Shown: positions 44,880-54,130 of the stretch, one piece after another
Numbering within the stretch: the first letter of the stretch is position 1
Layout: each line of letters opens with the position of its first letter
Source: Fibrivirga algicola
GTDB lineage: Bacteria > Bacteroidota > Bacteroidia > Cytophagales > Spirosomataceae
Direction of reading: 5' to 3'
DNA: 64,000 nucleotides
Assembly: GCF_011742925.1 (NCBI RefSeq)
Contig: NZ_WAEL01000006.1
Location: 186,001 to 250,000 of the forward strand
Notes under the pieces: model-generated
Seen by the model: only the letters and a program-made list of their open reading frames with translations
Told to the model about the DNA's origin: nothing
The model's database searches: none
Position numbers and translations under genes: made by a program

Positions 44880-45284
44880 ATGAAAAAAGACATTCCTTTT
44901 TTACCCGTTGAGGGCATACAGGTAGTTGTGGCCCGCAAATTGAATGAGATTAACGAGTATGACTGGCAGGTGTTTCTCATCAATCAGAATGAGCAACCCA
45001 TTCATACTGTATTCGTAACCTCGCGTGGGTACGGCGAAAAAGACGGCGAAGAACAGAAAACGGCTACCCTCCGCCACTTCTTTGTGTCGATTGAACCTAA
45101 TGCCCACGAACTGATTGAAACCATTATTCCCGATGTGTTTCACCTGAATAATGAATACTGGGTCAGCTATTATGTTGGCAACCAGATTTACGACAAAAAA
45201 TTCATCTTCGTGCCCGACAGCATCACCGAGCAACACCTGGTCAACGTACCCGCGCTCGGGCTGGAAGGCATACTACACGTTTGA
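44880..45284 (+). CDS. Conserved-looking hypothetical protein, 134 aa
   Basis: Soluble cytosolic-type protein with no signal. The pattern suggests a compact mixed alpha/beta fold: VEGIQVVVARKLNEINEYDW, QVFLINQNEQPIHTVFVTSR, then a hydrophilic GYGEKDGEEQKT and HFFVSIEPNAHELIETIIPD, and YWVSYYVGNQIYDKKFIFVP. The alternating strands and clean ATG start with natural composition make it a confident gene. I cannot name a family. It lies between lipB and rnr in a same-strand row, but large hairpins on both sides suggest separate transcripts. Confidence 0.82.
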   Translation: MKKDIPFLPVEGIQVVVARKLNEINEYDWQVFLINQNEQPIHTVFVTSRGYGEKDGEEQKTATLRHFFVSIEPNAHELIETIIPDVFHLNNEYWVSYYVGNQIYDKKFIFVPDSITEQHLVNVPALGLEGILHV

Positions 45285-45360
45285 CGGTTGAGGTTTGTGA
45301 TTTGATGCTGCTCCGCTAATCAGTAGCGCAATATCAAATCACAAACCTCAACCGTCAAAC
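45279..45360. repeat. 28-bp perfect inverted repeat overlapping a stop codon
   Basis: Arms 45279-45306 and 45333-45360 are perfect complements. The loop contains CTCCGCTAATCAGTAGCGCAA, similar to the loop cores at 19392, 25011 and 59874. The left arm begins inside the last coding codons of the 134-aa gene (stop at 45282-45284). Confidence 0.85.
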
Positions 45361-45370
45361 CCTTTTCCTA

Positions 45371-47896
45371 ATGAAACCCAAACAAACTAAATACGCCAAA
45401 TCACCATCGGCGCAGGGGCAGCAGAAAAGCAGCACCCGCCGGGGTAATTATGGCAAAGAAGTCAGCCCGGCAGGACCGGCTGGTTTCAAACGAGCGAATT
45501 CATATATCGACGAGCTGAAAAACGACGTTGCGGCTTTTTTCGAGATCAATAACACGGGCCAATGGAGCACGATGGATGTGGTCGAGAATTTCGATGCCGA
45601 CGACCGGAAGCTGAAACTAATGATTCAGGGCCTGATCGGTGAACTTCACGACGAAGGCCGTCTGACCCGCCTGCCCGATGGGCGGTTTCAGTTCAACCAG
45701 AACCAGAATACCATTCTCGGTAAAGTCGAGCACGTCAACGTCAAGTTTGCGTTTATCGTCCCCGATAACGGCACCCGCGACCGCGATAACGACATCTGGA
45801 TTCCGGCCGAAGACCTCGGCGGGGCCATCGATGGCGATATGGTTCGGGTCATTGCTTTCAGCGATTCGCGGCAACGCGGCACGCGGCAAATGGCCCGGCG
45901 CATTGTTGGTCGGGTGGTGAGCATTGCCGAACGCGGCAAACCTGAGATCGTAGGTACGTTGGAACGGCATGGCAACCAGGTTTTTGTGACCCCGGATAGC
46001 CGCCGTATCTACCATGATATTCTTATCTCGGCTGACAAGCTCGGTGGGGCGAATGAGAACGAAAAGGTGATTGTACGTCTCACGAAATACCCCGAAAGCG
46101 ACGACCGCGATGGGCATTTTGAAGGCGAGGTAATGAGCGTGCTGGGCGTAGCCGGTGACCACAACACCGAAATGCACGCCATTCTGGCTGAATTTGGCTT
46201 ACCAATCGAGTTTCCGGCAGAAGTGGAGAAAGAATCGGAAGAAATTCCGGTGGAGATCGACGAGGCTGAGTTTGCCCGCCGCCGCGACTTCCGCACGACC
46301 ACGACGTTCACCATCGACCCCGTCGATGCGAAGGATTTTGATGATGCCCTGTCGGTTAAATACCTTGATAATGGCACCTACGAAATCGGTATCCACATTG
46401 CCGACGTCACGCACTACGTAACGCCCGGCACCGAACTGGAAGAAGAAGCCTACAAACGCGCCACGTCGGTTTACCTGGTAGACCGCGTTGTGCCCATGCT
46501 GCCCGAAAAACTGTCGAACGGCGTTTGTTCGCTTCGGCCCAACGAAGACAAGCTGACGTTTTCGGCTGTGTTCGAGATGAACGATGAGGGGAAAATCAGC
46601 AAGGAGTGGTTTGGCCGCACCGCGATTCACTCCGACCGCCGGTTTTCGTACGAAGAGGCGCAGGATATCCTGAATGCCGGGGAAGGTGATTTCGTGAAGG
46701 AACTGACCCTCCTGAACGGACTGGCGCACAAACTCCGCGACGAACGGTTTCAGCACGGTGCCATCAATTTCGAAACGCCGGAGGTTCGCTTCAAGCTCGA
46801 CGAGAATGGCGTGCCGCTGGCAGTGATTCCGAAGATTCGGCAGGATACCAATAAGCTGATTGAAGAATTCATGCTGCTGGCCAACAAGCGGGTCGCCGAG
46901 TTTGTGATGCGTCTGTCGAAAGGCGACGAGGCCAATACGATGGTGTATCGGGTTCACGAAGGGCCCGACGAAGACCGGCTGCGCGTTTTCTCGGAATTTG
47001 CCCGCCGGTTAGGCTACAAACTCAACGTCGACGATACGCACCTGTCGCGGTCGATGAACAAGTTTATGGAGCAGATCGAAGGCAAGCCCGAGCAGGGTAT
47101 GCTCTCGCAACTGGCCGTACGGACCATGTCGAAGGCGCGGTATAGCACCGAAGACTTGGGTCACTTTGGCTTGGCTTTCGCCCGCTATTCGCACTTTACG
47201 TCGCCCATCCGCCGCTACCCCGACATGATGGCGCACCGGTTGTTGCAACACTACCTCGACAAAGGGCGCTCGGTTGACCGGGAAGCATTGGAGGCGCGCT
47301 GCAAACATGCCTCCGACCGCGAAAAAGTGGCCGCCGAAGCCGAACGCGCCAGTATCAAGTACAAGCAGGTGGAGTTCATGAGCCGCATGCCGAAAGACAT
47401 GGAGTTCGCGGGCGTGATTGCCGGCGTTACCGAGTTCGGCTTCTTCGTGGAGATTCCGGAAAACAGCTGTGAAGGCCTCGTGCGCATGCAGGACCTGACC
47501 GACGATTTCTACGAGTACGATAAAGACAACTACCGGATCATCGGCCGTAAGTCGAAGAAGATGTACACCTTCGGCGATGCCGTAACGGTACGCGTAAAAG
47601 AAGCTAACCTGGCCCGTCGCAGCATCGACTTCGCACTGATTACTGACAACGCCAAAACCGCCGAAGACGGTTGGGAAGGAAGCAGCCGCGATTCAGCCAG
47701 CAGCCGTTCGGGTGGAGGCCGTAGCCGCCGTTCCGACAGTCCGCTCGACCATGACCAGCGCAACGCCGCCCGTGGTCGTAAGGCCTCGTCGAAAGCCACT
47801 GCGGGTAGTCGCTCAAAAACCGTCGGTGCCGAAGCCAAACGTACAAAAGGCGCGTCTCCAAAAGGACAGAATCGCCGCGGCGGACGAGGCAAGTAA
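45371..47896 (+). CDS. rnr: Ribonuclease R
   Basis: 841-aa 3'-5' exoribonuclease of the RNB family that degrades structured RNA. An unusual basic N-terminal tail (KPKQTKYAKSPSAQGQQKSS) precedes a winged-helix/cold-shock part (~30-240). The catalytic RNB domain has TIDPVDAKDFDDALSVKYL near residue 315, whose Asp residues bind Mg2+, and HFTSPIRRYPDMMAHRLLQ. A C-terminal S1 domain begins near 670 (GVIAGVTEFGFFVEIPENSC), followed by a Ser/Arg/Lys-rich tail typical of RNase R. Given the abundance of long hairpins in this genome, a helicase-like exonuclease would be useful, but that link is speculative. Confidence 0.96.
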   Translation: MKPKQTKYAKSPSAQGQQKSSTRRGNYGKEVSPAGPAGFKRANSYIDELKNDVAAFFEINNTGQWSTMDVVENFDADDRKLKLMIQGLIGELHDEGRLTRLPDGRFQFNQNQNTILGKVEHVNVKFAFIVPDNGTRDRDNDIWIPAEDLGGAIDGDMVRVIAFSDSRQRGTRQMARRIVGRVVSIAERGKPEIVGTLERHGNQVFVTPDSRRIYHDILISADKLGGANENEKVIVRLTKYPESDDRDGHFEGEVMSVLGVAGDHNTEMHAILAEFGLPIEFPAEVEKESEEIPVEIDEAEFARRRDFRTTTTFTIDPVDAKDFDDALSVKYLDNGTYEIGIHIADVTHYVTPGTELEEEAYKRATSVYLVDRVVPMLPEKLSNGVCSLRPNEDKLTFSAVFEMNDEGKISKEWFGRTAIHSDRRFSYEEAQDILNAGEGDFVKELTLLNGLAHKLRDERFQHGAINFETPEVRFKLDENGVPLAVIPKIRQDTNKLIEEFMLLANKRVAEFVMRLSKGDEANTMVYRVHEGPDEDRLRVFSEFARRLGYKLNVDDTHLSRSMNKFMEQIEGKPEQGMLSQLAVRTMSKARYSTEDLGHFGLAFARYSHFTSPIRRYPDMMAHRLLQHYLDKGRSVDREALEARCKHASDREKVAAEAERASIKYKQVEFMSRMPKDMEFAGVIAGVTEFGFFVEIPENSCEGLVRMQDLTDDFYEYDKDNYRIIGRKSKKMYTFGDAVTVRVKEANLARRSIDFALITDNAKTAEDGWEGSSRDSASSRSGGGRSRRSDSPLDHDQRNAARGRKASSKATAGSRSKTVGAEAKRTKGASPKGQNRRGGRGK

Positions 47897-47913
47897 CGTA
47901 CTGATCAATGTTG

Positions 47914-47948
47914 AAACCCCGCAGCGGTAAGTCGTTGCGGGGTTTTTT
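47914..47948 (+). terminator. Intrinsic terminator after rnr
   Basis: Stem AAACCCCGCA/TGCGGGGTTT (47914-47923 with 47936-47945) and six Ts, 17 bases past the rnr stop. Strong form. Confidence 0.85.
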
Positions 47949-48155
47949 GTTGGGTAAAGGTGTTTGTTGCTTCGCGTCATAGTGTATCGCTTTTGCTTCA
48001 GGTCCTGAGCCCGTTGAAAGCGCTCGGTCGAAGGGCCACGCGGAAGCAATGCACTACTACATGAAGTAGCACAACGCTAAGTAGTAAAAACCAAAAGCAA
48101 CGTACCTGCAACCCAACGGCTTTGTCTAGCGTTTCCTGGGTAAATACCAGTAACG

Positions 48156-48722
48156 ATGCTACGAATTCTGCTTCACACTCTTTTCCTATCACTCACACTG
48201 CTAGCCTGCAACCCTGATCGGATTCAGTACACCGACAAGTTGAAGCAGGAAATGTCCGACAAAAAAGTGCGCCGTCTTACCAATGCCGACCTGACTGAAG
48301 CGGTGGATAGCTGGGGCGAGCAGATAGTGGCAATTGCTGAGAAAGAAGCTGCTGATGAACTGGCAAAAGGCAATGAGGCTGCTGCTATTTGTACGCTTCA
48401 GGACTTACCCAAAACGCAGGCGCTGGCCAAACGCTATGGTATGGCCATCAGCCTGTTGGGAGCGGCTGATTTGCAAAACCAGAAGCTATCGTCGAAAGAG
48501 CGTGAAGTGCTGGATGCGTATTTGTACAACGCAGAAAATAAGCTGCCGCAATCGAGTAATATTCAGCGAATTGGTGACACGCTTTTCGTGTACAATGCGG
48601 CTGTTCCAACGGGTAATGCGCTGAGTCAAACCTGCTTTGGCAAGCAAAAAGAGCAATTAGCCGTTTGGCGGCTGGCGTTTCCCAAGCAGGAAGTGATCCG
48701 GCATATGAAGCCAAAGAAATAA
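48156..48722 (+). CDS. Hypothetical lipoprotein, 188 aa
   Basis: N-terminal lipoprotein signal LRILLHTLFLSLTLLACNPD with Cys18. The mature part is charged and mostly helical (KLKQEMSDKKVRRLTNADLT, QIVAIAEKEAADELAKGNEA). A later segment, TLFVYNAAVPTGNALSQTC, is followed by FGKQKEQLAVWRLAFPKQEV. That passage, with a single Cys, vaguely resembles haem-less c-type or DUF3365-like periplasmic domains, but no CxxCH is present and I do not assign a family. It converges with mnmH and is probably monocistronic. Confidence 0.72.
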   Translation: MLRILLHTLFLSLTLLACNPDRIQYTDKLKQEMSDKKVRRLTNADLTEAVDSWGEQIVAIAEKEAADELAKGNEAAAICTLQDLPKTQALAKRYGMAISLLGAADLQNQKLSSKEREVLDAYLYNAENKLPQSSNIQRIGDTLFVYNAAVPTGNALSQTCFGKQKEQLAVWRLAFPKQEVIRHMKPKK

Positions 48723-48802
48723 GGCGTCTGGTCTTGGTAAATACAGTAGCAAGATGGATGCAACAGCCAAATTGTCGGCCTAGAGTTGCCTAGGCAGACC
48801 GT

Positions 48803-49846
48803 TTACCGCAAAACGCCTTTTTCGGTGTGCACATCAGCCCAGGCAATGAGTTCCGAAGCTGTTTGCGATGGATTATCTGTCGCGACAGGCAGCTGATGGA
48901 CTAAGTCAGTTGCGCGTTCGGCCAACCCGTGTAGGTACGCTTTGTCGTAGTAGACCAGCGTCAGGTCGGCTACAGTGGCGTAATCTTGTTGCTCCAGGGC
49001 AGCCAACGATTGTTTAGCGGCTAAACCACCCAGCCTACGCTCGATACGTTTGGTTGCCTCGACCAGTAACTCATGATCGATCCCGGTATATTCCTGCACC
49101 AGCCGTTGTACCCGAACGTCTCTGGGTACGTCGATGAAAGCAACGGTGGTGGTGCGCATTTGCTGCCAGAGTGGTACTGGCACGTAACATCTGCCAATGC
49201 TCCGGCTTTCGTCTTCTAGCCAGATCCGTCGGGCAGGGTCGAGCTGACGCCATTGTTCATAGACGCGATTCTCGAACTGCTCGCTTGAGGGTTGCGGCAA
49301 CTGCCCTATGGCACCATACGACGAGCCTTTGTGGTGGGCCAGCCCTTCCAGGTCAATGACCTGTTCGCCCTGAGCGGCCAGTTGCTTCAAAATGTCGGTT
49401 TTGCCTGAGCCTGTCTTCCCCCCCAGAATAATCAGGTTTCTAGGTTCGGCAAACGAGGCAAGTACTTCCGTGCGATAGGCCTTGTAACCACCCTCCAGTG
49501 TGGTGGCCTGTAAGCCGGCTGTGTTTAGCAACCACGCCATCGATCCAGACCGCATGCCACCCCGCCAGCAATGTACCAGCACCTGCTTCCCTGCTGGATT
49601 TAATTTCTGGGCTTCACGCACGAAATGCGACATTTTAGGCCCAACCATGTCAAGCCCCTGCAATACGGCGGCGTCTTTACTGACCTGCTTATAAGTTGTA
49701 CCAATCTGCGCCCGTTCGGTATCATCGAACAGAGGCATGCTCACTGCTCCCGGAATGTGGGCGTACGCAAATTCACCCGGCGACCGAACGTCGATGATGG
49801 GAAGGGTCTTTGCTTGTGCGAGAAAATCGAGGACGGAGAGAGGCAT
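48803..49846 (-). CDS. mnmH: tRNA 2-selenouridine (34) synthase
   Basis: 347-aa enzyme (SelU/YbbB) that replaces sulfur with selenium, or prenylates 2-thiouridine, at wobble position 34 of tRNA. The N-terminal rhodanese domain has catalytic Cys93 in VHCWRGGMRSGSMAWLL. The second domain has a P-loop at 143-150 (GGKTGSGKT). EGLAHHKGSSYGAIG and WLEDESRSIGRCYVP are typical of the family. It needs selenophosphate from SelD, which is not in the window. It stands alone between convergent and same-strand neighbours. Confidence 0.94.
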   Translation of the reverse strand: MPLSVLDFLAQAKTLPIIDVRSPGEFAYAHIPGAVSMPLFDDTERAQIGTTYKQVSKDAAVLQGLDMVGPKMSHFVREAQKLNPAGKQVLVHCWRGGMRSGSMAWLLNTAGLQATTLEGGYKAYRTEVLASFAEPRNLIILGGKTGSGKTDILKQLAAQGEQVIDLEGLAHHKGSSYGAIGQLPQPSSEQFENRVYEQWRQLDPARRIWLEDESRSIGRCYVPVPLWQQMRTTTVAFIDVPRDVRVQRLVQEYTGIDHELLVEATKRIERRLGGLAAKQSLAALEQQDYATVADLTLVYYDKAYLHGLAERATDLVHQLPVATDNPSQTASELIAWADVHTEKGVLR

Positions 49847-49930
49847 GAATCTATATAAAAAGGCAACCTGAGATATAAATACTGGCTAGTAATACTAACC
49901 TGGCCAGGCCTGATGCGTGACAACCAATCG

Positions 49931-50680
49931 CTACAAAACGCCGCTAGTTCGATAATGAAGTTCTGATAGCTCCCTTCTGTAAAGCTGAATCGTATTTTCT
50001 AGTCCGAAATACAGCGCGTCGCAGACAAGCGCATGACCAATCGATACTTCCAGCAGGCCGGGTACGTGTTGGGCGAAGAAACGCAGGTTTTCGAGGCTCA
50101 GGTCGTGACCGGCATTCAGGCCGAGGCCCAGTTCTTGTGCTTTTCTGGCCGCCTGCACAAACGGCGCAACGGCTGCATCGCGGTCGGTGGGGTAGTGGGT
50201 GGCGTAAGGCTCGGTATACAACTCAATGCGGTCGGTGCCCACGGCTTTTGCGCCTTCCACCATTTGCTCGTCGGCATCGACGAAGATAGATACCCGGATG
50301 CCGTCGGCCTTAAACGTGTCGATCAGCTTCCGCAAGTGATCGGCGTGCCGGATTGTGTCCCAGCCGGCGTTCGAGGTAATAGCGTCAGGTGCGTCGGGCA
50401 CAAGCGTCACCTGAGCGGGTTTCACGCGCTTGACCAGGTCGATGAACCGCTCGTCGGGGTTGCCTTCGATGTTAAATTCGGTGGTCACCACCTCATGCAG
50501 ATCCAGCACATCCTGGTAGCGTATATGCCGTTCGTCGGGGCGGGGGTGCACCGTGATACCCTGCGCGCCGAAGCGTTCGCAGTCGAGGGCGACCTGTACG
50601 AGATTGGGATTGTTGCCGCCGCGTGCATTACGGATGGTGGCTATTTTGTTGATGTTTACTGACAGACGAGTCATACTCAA
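49931..50680 (-). CDS. pdxJ: Pyridoxine 5'-phosphate synthase
   Basis: 249-aa TIM-barrel enzyme of the DXP-dependent vitamin B6 route; it closes the ring from 1-deoxyxylulose-5-phosphate and 3-amino-1-hydroxyacetone phosphate. Signatures: [62 protein letters not shown], and [13 protein letters not shown] with [14 protein letters not shown]. The DXP substrate would come from the dxs product at 16-17.9 kb. PLP made here would serve GcvP among others. Full length, no anomalies. Confidence 0.96.
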   Translation of the reverse strand: MSMTRLSVNINKIATIRNARGGNNPNLVQVALDCERFGAQGITVHPRPDERHIRYQDVLDLHEVVTTEFNIEGNPDERFIDLVKRVKPAQVTLVPDAPDAITSNAGWDTIRHADHLRKLIDTFKADGIRVSIFVDADEQMVEGAKAVGTDRIELYTEPYATHYPTDRDAAVAPFVQAARKAQELGLGLNAGHDLSLENLRFFAQHVPGLLEVSIGHALVCDALYFGLENTIQLYRRELSELHYRTSGVL

Positions 50681-50682
50681 TG

Positions 50683-50707
50683 AACAGTGATCAGTTAACA
50701 GTGATCA
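50683..50707. repeat. Short tandem repeat upstream of pdxJ
   Basis: Two copies of AACAGTGATCA at 50683-50693 and 50697-50707, period 14. They lie directly before the pdxJ start on its upstream side. Could be chance or a regulator site. Confidence 0.4.
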
Positions 50708-50756
50708 AAGGTTAGTGATGCTAAGGTAACCACGTCTGCCCGGTTGCGGTTCGGAT

Positions 50757-51689
50757 CTACAGCCCCGCTACCATCGCCTGCATTTTCTGGTAGGCCGTTT
50801 TGGTAACCTGATCGGCAGGCTGAGCGTAGTAGTTTTTGTTGAATACTTCGAGCGACAGAATCACCGGCCGGTCGGGGTTCTGAATGATCTTCAGAATCTC
50901 GCGGATGGGAGCCACACCATCGCCGGGGTACACACGGTCGGCATCGGTAATTTGGGCAGCCGGTAGCGTGGCGGGGTAATCATTCACGTGAAATACCTCA
51001 ATGGCCTGTTTACCGACCATCGGTAGGGCTGTAATGCCCGAACCACCTTTGTAGAGGTGATAGACGTCAAGCAGCAGGCGGGCATTGGGGTGATTGGCCT
51101 CAGCGGCTACGTACATCACTTCCGAGAGTCGGTTCAGGTTCTTTGAAAAGCCCCAGAGTTCAAGCTGAGGATTTACGCCCGTTTGCTGCCCCAGATCGAG
51201 TAGGGTACGGTACCGTTCGGCTGCCCGGCGCAGGTCGATTAGTGGTGCGTCGGCATTCTGCGCACCGATGGGTGGCGTGGCTACGCGTTTACAGCCAATC
51301 TGCGCCAGCTGCTCCATTTCCAGCTTCATCTGATCGAGTCCTTTTTGCCGGGCCGTGGCGTCGTCAACGATCCAGGGTGCGAAGCCAATAGCATTCTCTA
51401 CGGTGATGCCCAGATCGGCCAGTCGGCGACGGGCTTCGGCAGGCGTATTTGTTTTCAGGTAGTCCTGCAACGTACCCACCCACACCTCCACCGACCGAAA
51501 TCCGGCTTTCGAAGCTGCTTCCAACTCACCAATGAAGCCCAGCTTTTGCCCTCTGATGGTGCTCATGTTCAGGCATAAGGTAAAGGGAGCGGCCTTCGGC
51601 TTGATGGGTGAAGATTGCGGCTTCAGGAAAGAGGTTGCTGGCAACGTACCCAGAGCAGCAAGCGTTTGGCGACGGGAAAGACGGGACAT
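50757..51689 (-). CDS. Sugar phosphate isomerase/epimerase family protein, exported
   Basis: 310-aa xylose-isomerase-like TIM-barrel protein (AP_endonuc_2 superfamily). The Tat-type signal SRLSRRQTLAALGTLPATSF is at the very start, so it probably works in the periplasm. Barrel elements include AASKAGFRSVEVWVGTLQDY, QLELWGFSKNLNRLSEVMYV, RLLLDVYHLYKGG and FHVNDYPATLP, which give the usual Glu/Asp/His metal ligands. A C-terminal strand reads PVILSLEVFNKNYYAQ. Substrate unknown; family members act on hexoses, inosose or related sugars. It is preceded by a divergent small membrane protein gene. Confidence 0.88.
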   Translation of the reverse strand: MSRLSRRQTLAALGTLPATSFLKPQSSPIKPKAAPFTLCLNMSTIRGQKLGFIGELEAASKAGFRSVEVWVGTLQDYLKTNTPAEARRRLADLGITVENAIGFAPWIVDDATARQKGLDQMKLEMEQLAQIGCKRVATPPIGAQNADAPLIDLRRAAERYRTLLDLGQQTGVNPQLELWGFSKNLNRLSEVMYVAAEANHPNARLLLDVYHLYKGGSGITALPMVGKQAIEVFHVNDYPATLPAAQITDADRVYPGDGVAPIREILKIIQNPDRPVILSLEVFNKNYYAQPADQVTKTAYQKMQAMVAGL

Positions 51690-51813
51690 TTTTGGAAACG
51701 GATTTTCGTGACTGCTGGTGTAGCCCCCCTTTAGGGAGTGCCCACGCCGATAAACAACAATTCACCGCCCAAGGGCGACGTGGCTTGTTACAGTAAAAAG
51801 CACACGAACTAAC

Positions 51814-52260
51814 ATGACTACTTTAACAAATGCATTACTAAGCGGACTAGGTGGTGCCGTGGCTCTAAACGTACTCCACGAAACCGTTCGGCAGTTCGAG
51901 CCCGAAGCGCCGCGCGTGGATAAATTGGGCAAGCGGGGGATCATTAAAATTACGAAAGCCACGGGCCTGCCAACACCCACCGGCAATGCCTTGTATGCTA
52001 CCGCACTCGCGGGCGACTTAACGTCCAACGCCTTATATTACAGTTTGATTGGATTGGCAAAGCCGCAGGCGGCGTGGCCCGTCGGCGCTGTGTTGGGCGC
52101 TCTGGCCGGTGCTGGGGCCATTACCCTGTCTGAGCTCATGGGCCTTGGGAGCGAACCCGTTCGCCGCACCGCTACTACGGCCTCGCTCACGGTGGCCTGG
52201 TACGTGGTTGGCGGACTAGCCACGGCCGCTATCTTTAGCTGGCTAAACCACAGATCATGA
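51814..52260 (+). CDS. Hypothetical membrane protein, 148 aa
   Basis: Membrane protein with about three or four hydrophobic segments: an initial GLGGAVALNVL, ALYATALAGDLTSNALYYSL, AVLGALAGAGAITLSELMGL and LTVAWYVVGGLATAAIFSW. A conserved-looking soluble loop between the first two reads RQFEPEAPRVDKLGKRGIIK. No family recognised. It is translationally coupled by a four-base overlap to the NADP-binding oxidoreductase gene that follows, so the two likely act together. Confidence 0.78.
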   Translation: MTTLTNALLSGLGGAVALNVLHETVRQFEPEAPRVDKLGKRGIIKITKATGLPTPTGNALYATALAGDLTSNALYYSLIGLAKPQAAWPVGAVLGALAGAGAITLSELMGLGSEPVRRTATTASLTVAWYVVGGLATAAIFSWLNHRS

Positions 52261-53318
52261 ACCCGCCAAACACGTTTCTGCTTTACGGAGCCAATGGCTA
52301 CACCGCCCGCCTGATTCTGGAAAAAACGGCTCAGTTTGGCCTGAACCCAATTCTCTGCGGTCGTGATGAAGGCAAACTACGCCCGTTAGCTGAGCAGTAT
52401 GGCCTGGCGTATCGGGTGGCCGATCTGACTAACGAGATAGCCCTGAACAACGCACTGCGTGACGTACCTGTGGTGCTCCATTGCGCCGGCCCCTTCTCGA
52501 AAACGGCGTTGCCCATGCAACAGGCCTGCCTGCGAAACGGGGTGCATTACCTGGATATTACCGGCGAAGTAGCCGTATTTGAGCAGGGAGCAGCAATGGA
52601 CAGGCAGGCGCGCGAGCGGGGCGTTATGCTCATGTCGGGTGTGGGATTCGATGTGGTTCCAACCGACTGCCTGGCCCAATATCTGTACCACAAGCTACCC
52701 GATGCCACGTACCTGCAGTTGGCGTTTACCAATGAGGGCGGTTCACTATCGCACGGTACGGCCCAAACGGCGGTCGACAACCTGGGGCAGGGCGGTCTGG
52801 TTCGGGCAAACGGAAAATTGACCACTGTGCCTTATGCGCACAAGGTACTGAACGTGACATTCGCCAACGGCCAGACAGTACCCTGCATGAGCATTCCCTG
52901 GGGCGACGTATCAACGGCGTTCTACACTACGGGTATTCTGAACATCGAGACCTTTATTGGCAGCACGCCGGGTAGCATTCGAATGGCAAAGCTGGGTAAC
53001 TCGTTTAACTGGCTGTTACGGCGTAAAAGCGTACAGCAATGGGTAAGTCAACAAGTTACAAAACGTGTAACCGGCCCTGATGAAGCCACCCGCACAAAGG
53101 CAAAAACGCAGGTATGGGGCCGAGTGGGCAATAAAAATGGAAAGACGGTAGAAGCTCGACTAACAGGACCTGAAGGATATACCCTCACAGCCCTGTCGGC
53201 GTTAATTATCACGAAAAAAGTACTTCGCGGGTGCGTTAAACCCGGTTTTCAAACCCCGGCTGGCCTTTATGGTGGCGATCTGGTACTGGAGATCGATGGC
53301 GTAACGCGGCAGGGGTAA
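52257..53318 (+). CDS. Saccharopine dehydrogenase-like NADP-binding oxidoreductase
   Basis: 353 aa. The N-terminal Rossmann fold is LLYGANGYTARLILEKTAQF followed by NPILCGRDEGKLRPLAEQYG, the 'trans-acting enoyl reductase/saccharopine dehydrogenase-like' form. VVLHCAGPFSKTALPMQQAC and YLDITGEVAVFEQ are also diagnostic. The C-terminal half is less typical and contains KTVEARLTGPEGYTLTALSA. The usual annotation is a lipid- or amino-acid-related reductase, but the substrate is unknown. Coupled to the upstream membrane protein, and 16 bases from the endonuclease V gene, so possibly a three-gene operon. Confidence 0.88.
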   Translation: MNPPNTFLLYGANGYTARLILEKTAQFGLNPILCGRDEGKLRPLAEQYGLAYRVADLTNEIALNNALRDVPVVLHCAGPFSKTALPMQQACLRNGVHYLDITGEVAVFEQGAAMDRQARERGVMLMSGVGFDVVPTDCLAQYLYHKLPDATYLQLAFTNEGGSLSHGTAQTAVDNLGQGGLVRANGKLTTVPYAHKVLNVTFANGQTVPCMSIPWGDVSTAFYTTGILNIETFIGSTPGSIRMAKLGNSFNWLLRRKSVQQWVSQQVTKRVTGPDEATRTKAKTQVWGRVGNKNGKTVEARLTGPEGYTLTALSALIITKKVLRGCVKPGFQTPAGLYGGDLVLEIDGVTRQG

Positions 53319-53334
53319 CCCTAAACTCAACACG

Positions 53335-54012
53335 ATGAATCCTCTACACGAATGGCCCGACAGTCCCGAGGCCGCCATTGCCATTCAGCAGCAGATACGC
53401 AGCCAGGTACGTATTCAGCCCCTTACGGGCCCGGTCGAGACCATTGCAGGCTGCGATATTTCGTTCAACAAGTTCGAAGAAACCGTTTACGCTGGCATTG
53501 TAGTCTTGCGGCTCGATACGCTCGAAACTATTGCCGAAGCCACGGCCATTGCTACTACGTCGTTTCCCTACGTACCCGGACTACTCTCTTTTCGCGAAAT
53601 TCCGGCCCTGCTCGACGCCTGGAATAACCTGACCGTCATGCCCGATGTCGTTGTTTTCGATGGACATGGCATTGCCCACCCCCGTCGGTTGGGTATTGCG
53701 GCCCATGCGGGTTTATGGCTGAACCGCCCAACCCTGGGTTGTGGCAAATCGGTGTTGGTTGGCCGCTATGAAGAGCCGGCACTTGAGCGGGGTGCCTGGT
53801 CGCCGATGCTGCATCGGGGTGACGTGATTGGCGCAGCGCTGCGCACAAAAAACAAGGTGAATCCGGTCTATGTATCACCCGGAAACCTGATTGATCTGGA
53901 AACGTCGGTGGCGCTCATGCTCCAGTGCAACGGCGGCTACCGAATTCCCGAGCCAACCCGTCGGGCGCACAATCTGGTGAACGCGCTACGCCGGGCCCAT
54001 CTGACTCCCTGA
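53335..54012 (+). CDS. nfi: Deoxyinosine 3' endonuclease (endonuclease V)
   Basis: 225-aa DNA repair enzyme cutting one base 3' of deoxyinosine arising from adenine deamination. Catalytic residues: Asp41 in AGCDISFNK, Glu89 in LSFREIP, and Asp109 in VFDGHGIAHPRRLGIAAHAG. The second half includes LGCGKSVLVGRYEEPALERG and GAALRTKNKVNPVYVSPGN. Complete and typical in length. It follows the oxidoreductase by 16 bases and may be co-transcribed, but the functions look unrelated. Confidence 0.95.
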   Translation: MNPLHEWPDSPEAAIAIQQQIRSQVRIQPLTGPVETIAGCDISFNKFEETVYAGIVVLRLDTLETIAEATAIATTSFPYVPGLLSFREIPALLDAWNNLTVMPDVVVFDGHGIAHPRRLGIAAHAGLWLNRPTLGCGKSVLVGRYEEPALERGAWSPMLHRGDVIGAALRTKNKVNPVYVSPGNLIDLETSVALMLQCNGGYRIPEPTRRAHNLVNALRRAHLTP

Positions 54013-54055
54013 TCGCCAGCGGGTAAAACGGATACCAGCCAGTAGAAAAGCTATA

Positions 54056-54115
54056 ACCGGTGGGGCGGACTAAATGAGATACGCTACGTAACCCCATTCA
54101 GGCCGCCCCACCGGT
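54056..54115. terminator. Hairpin between convergent nfi and fabD
   Basis: Thirteen-base perfect stem (54056-54068 with 54103-54115; core GGTGGGGCGG) with a 34-base loop. It lies in the 118-base gap between convergent genes; long loop and lack of a T-run lower the terminator score. Confidence 0.5.
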
Positions 54116-54130
54116 CAGGCTATTTGATTA

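Noticed and set aside
45371-45560. Basic N-terminal tail of RNase R as a separate small gene
   Set aside because: It is in frame, ATG-started and continuous with the winged-helix domain; basic tails are common in this family.
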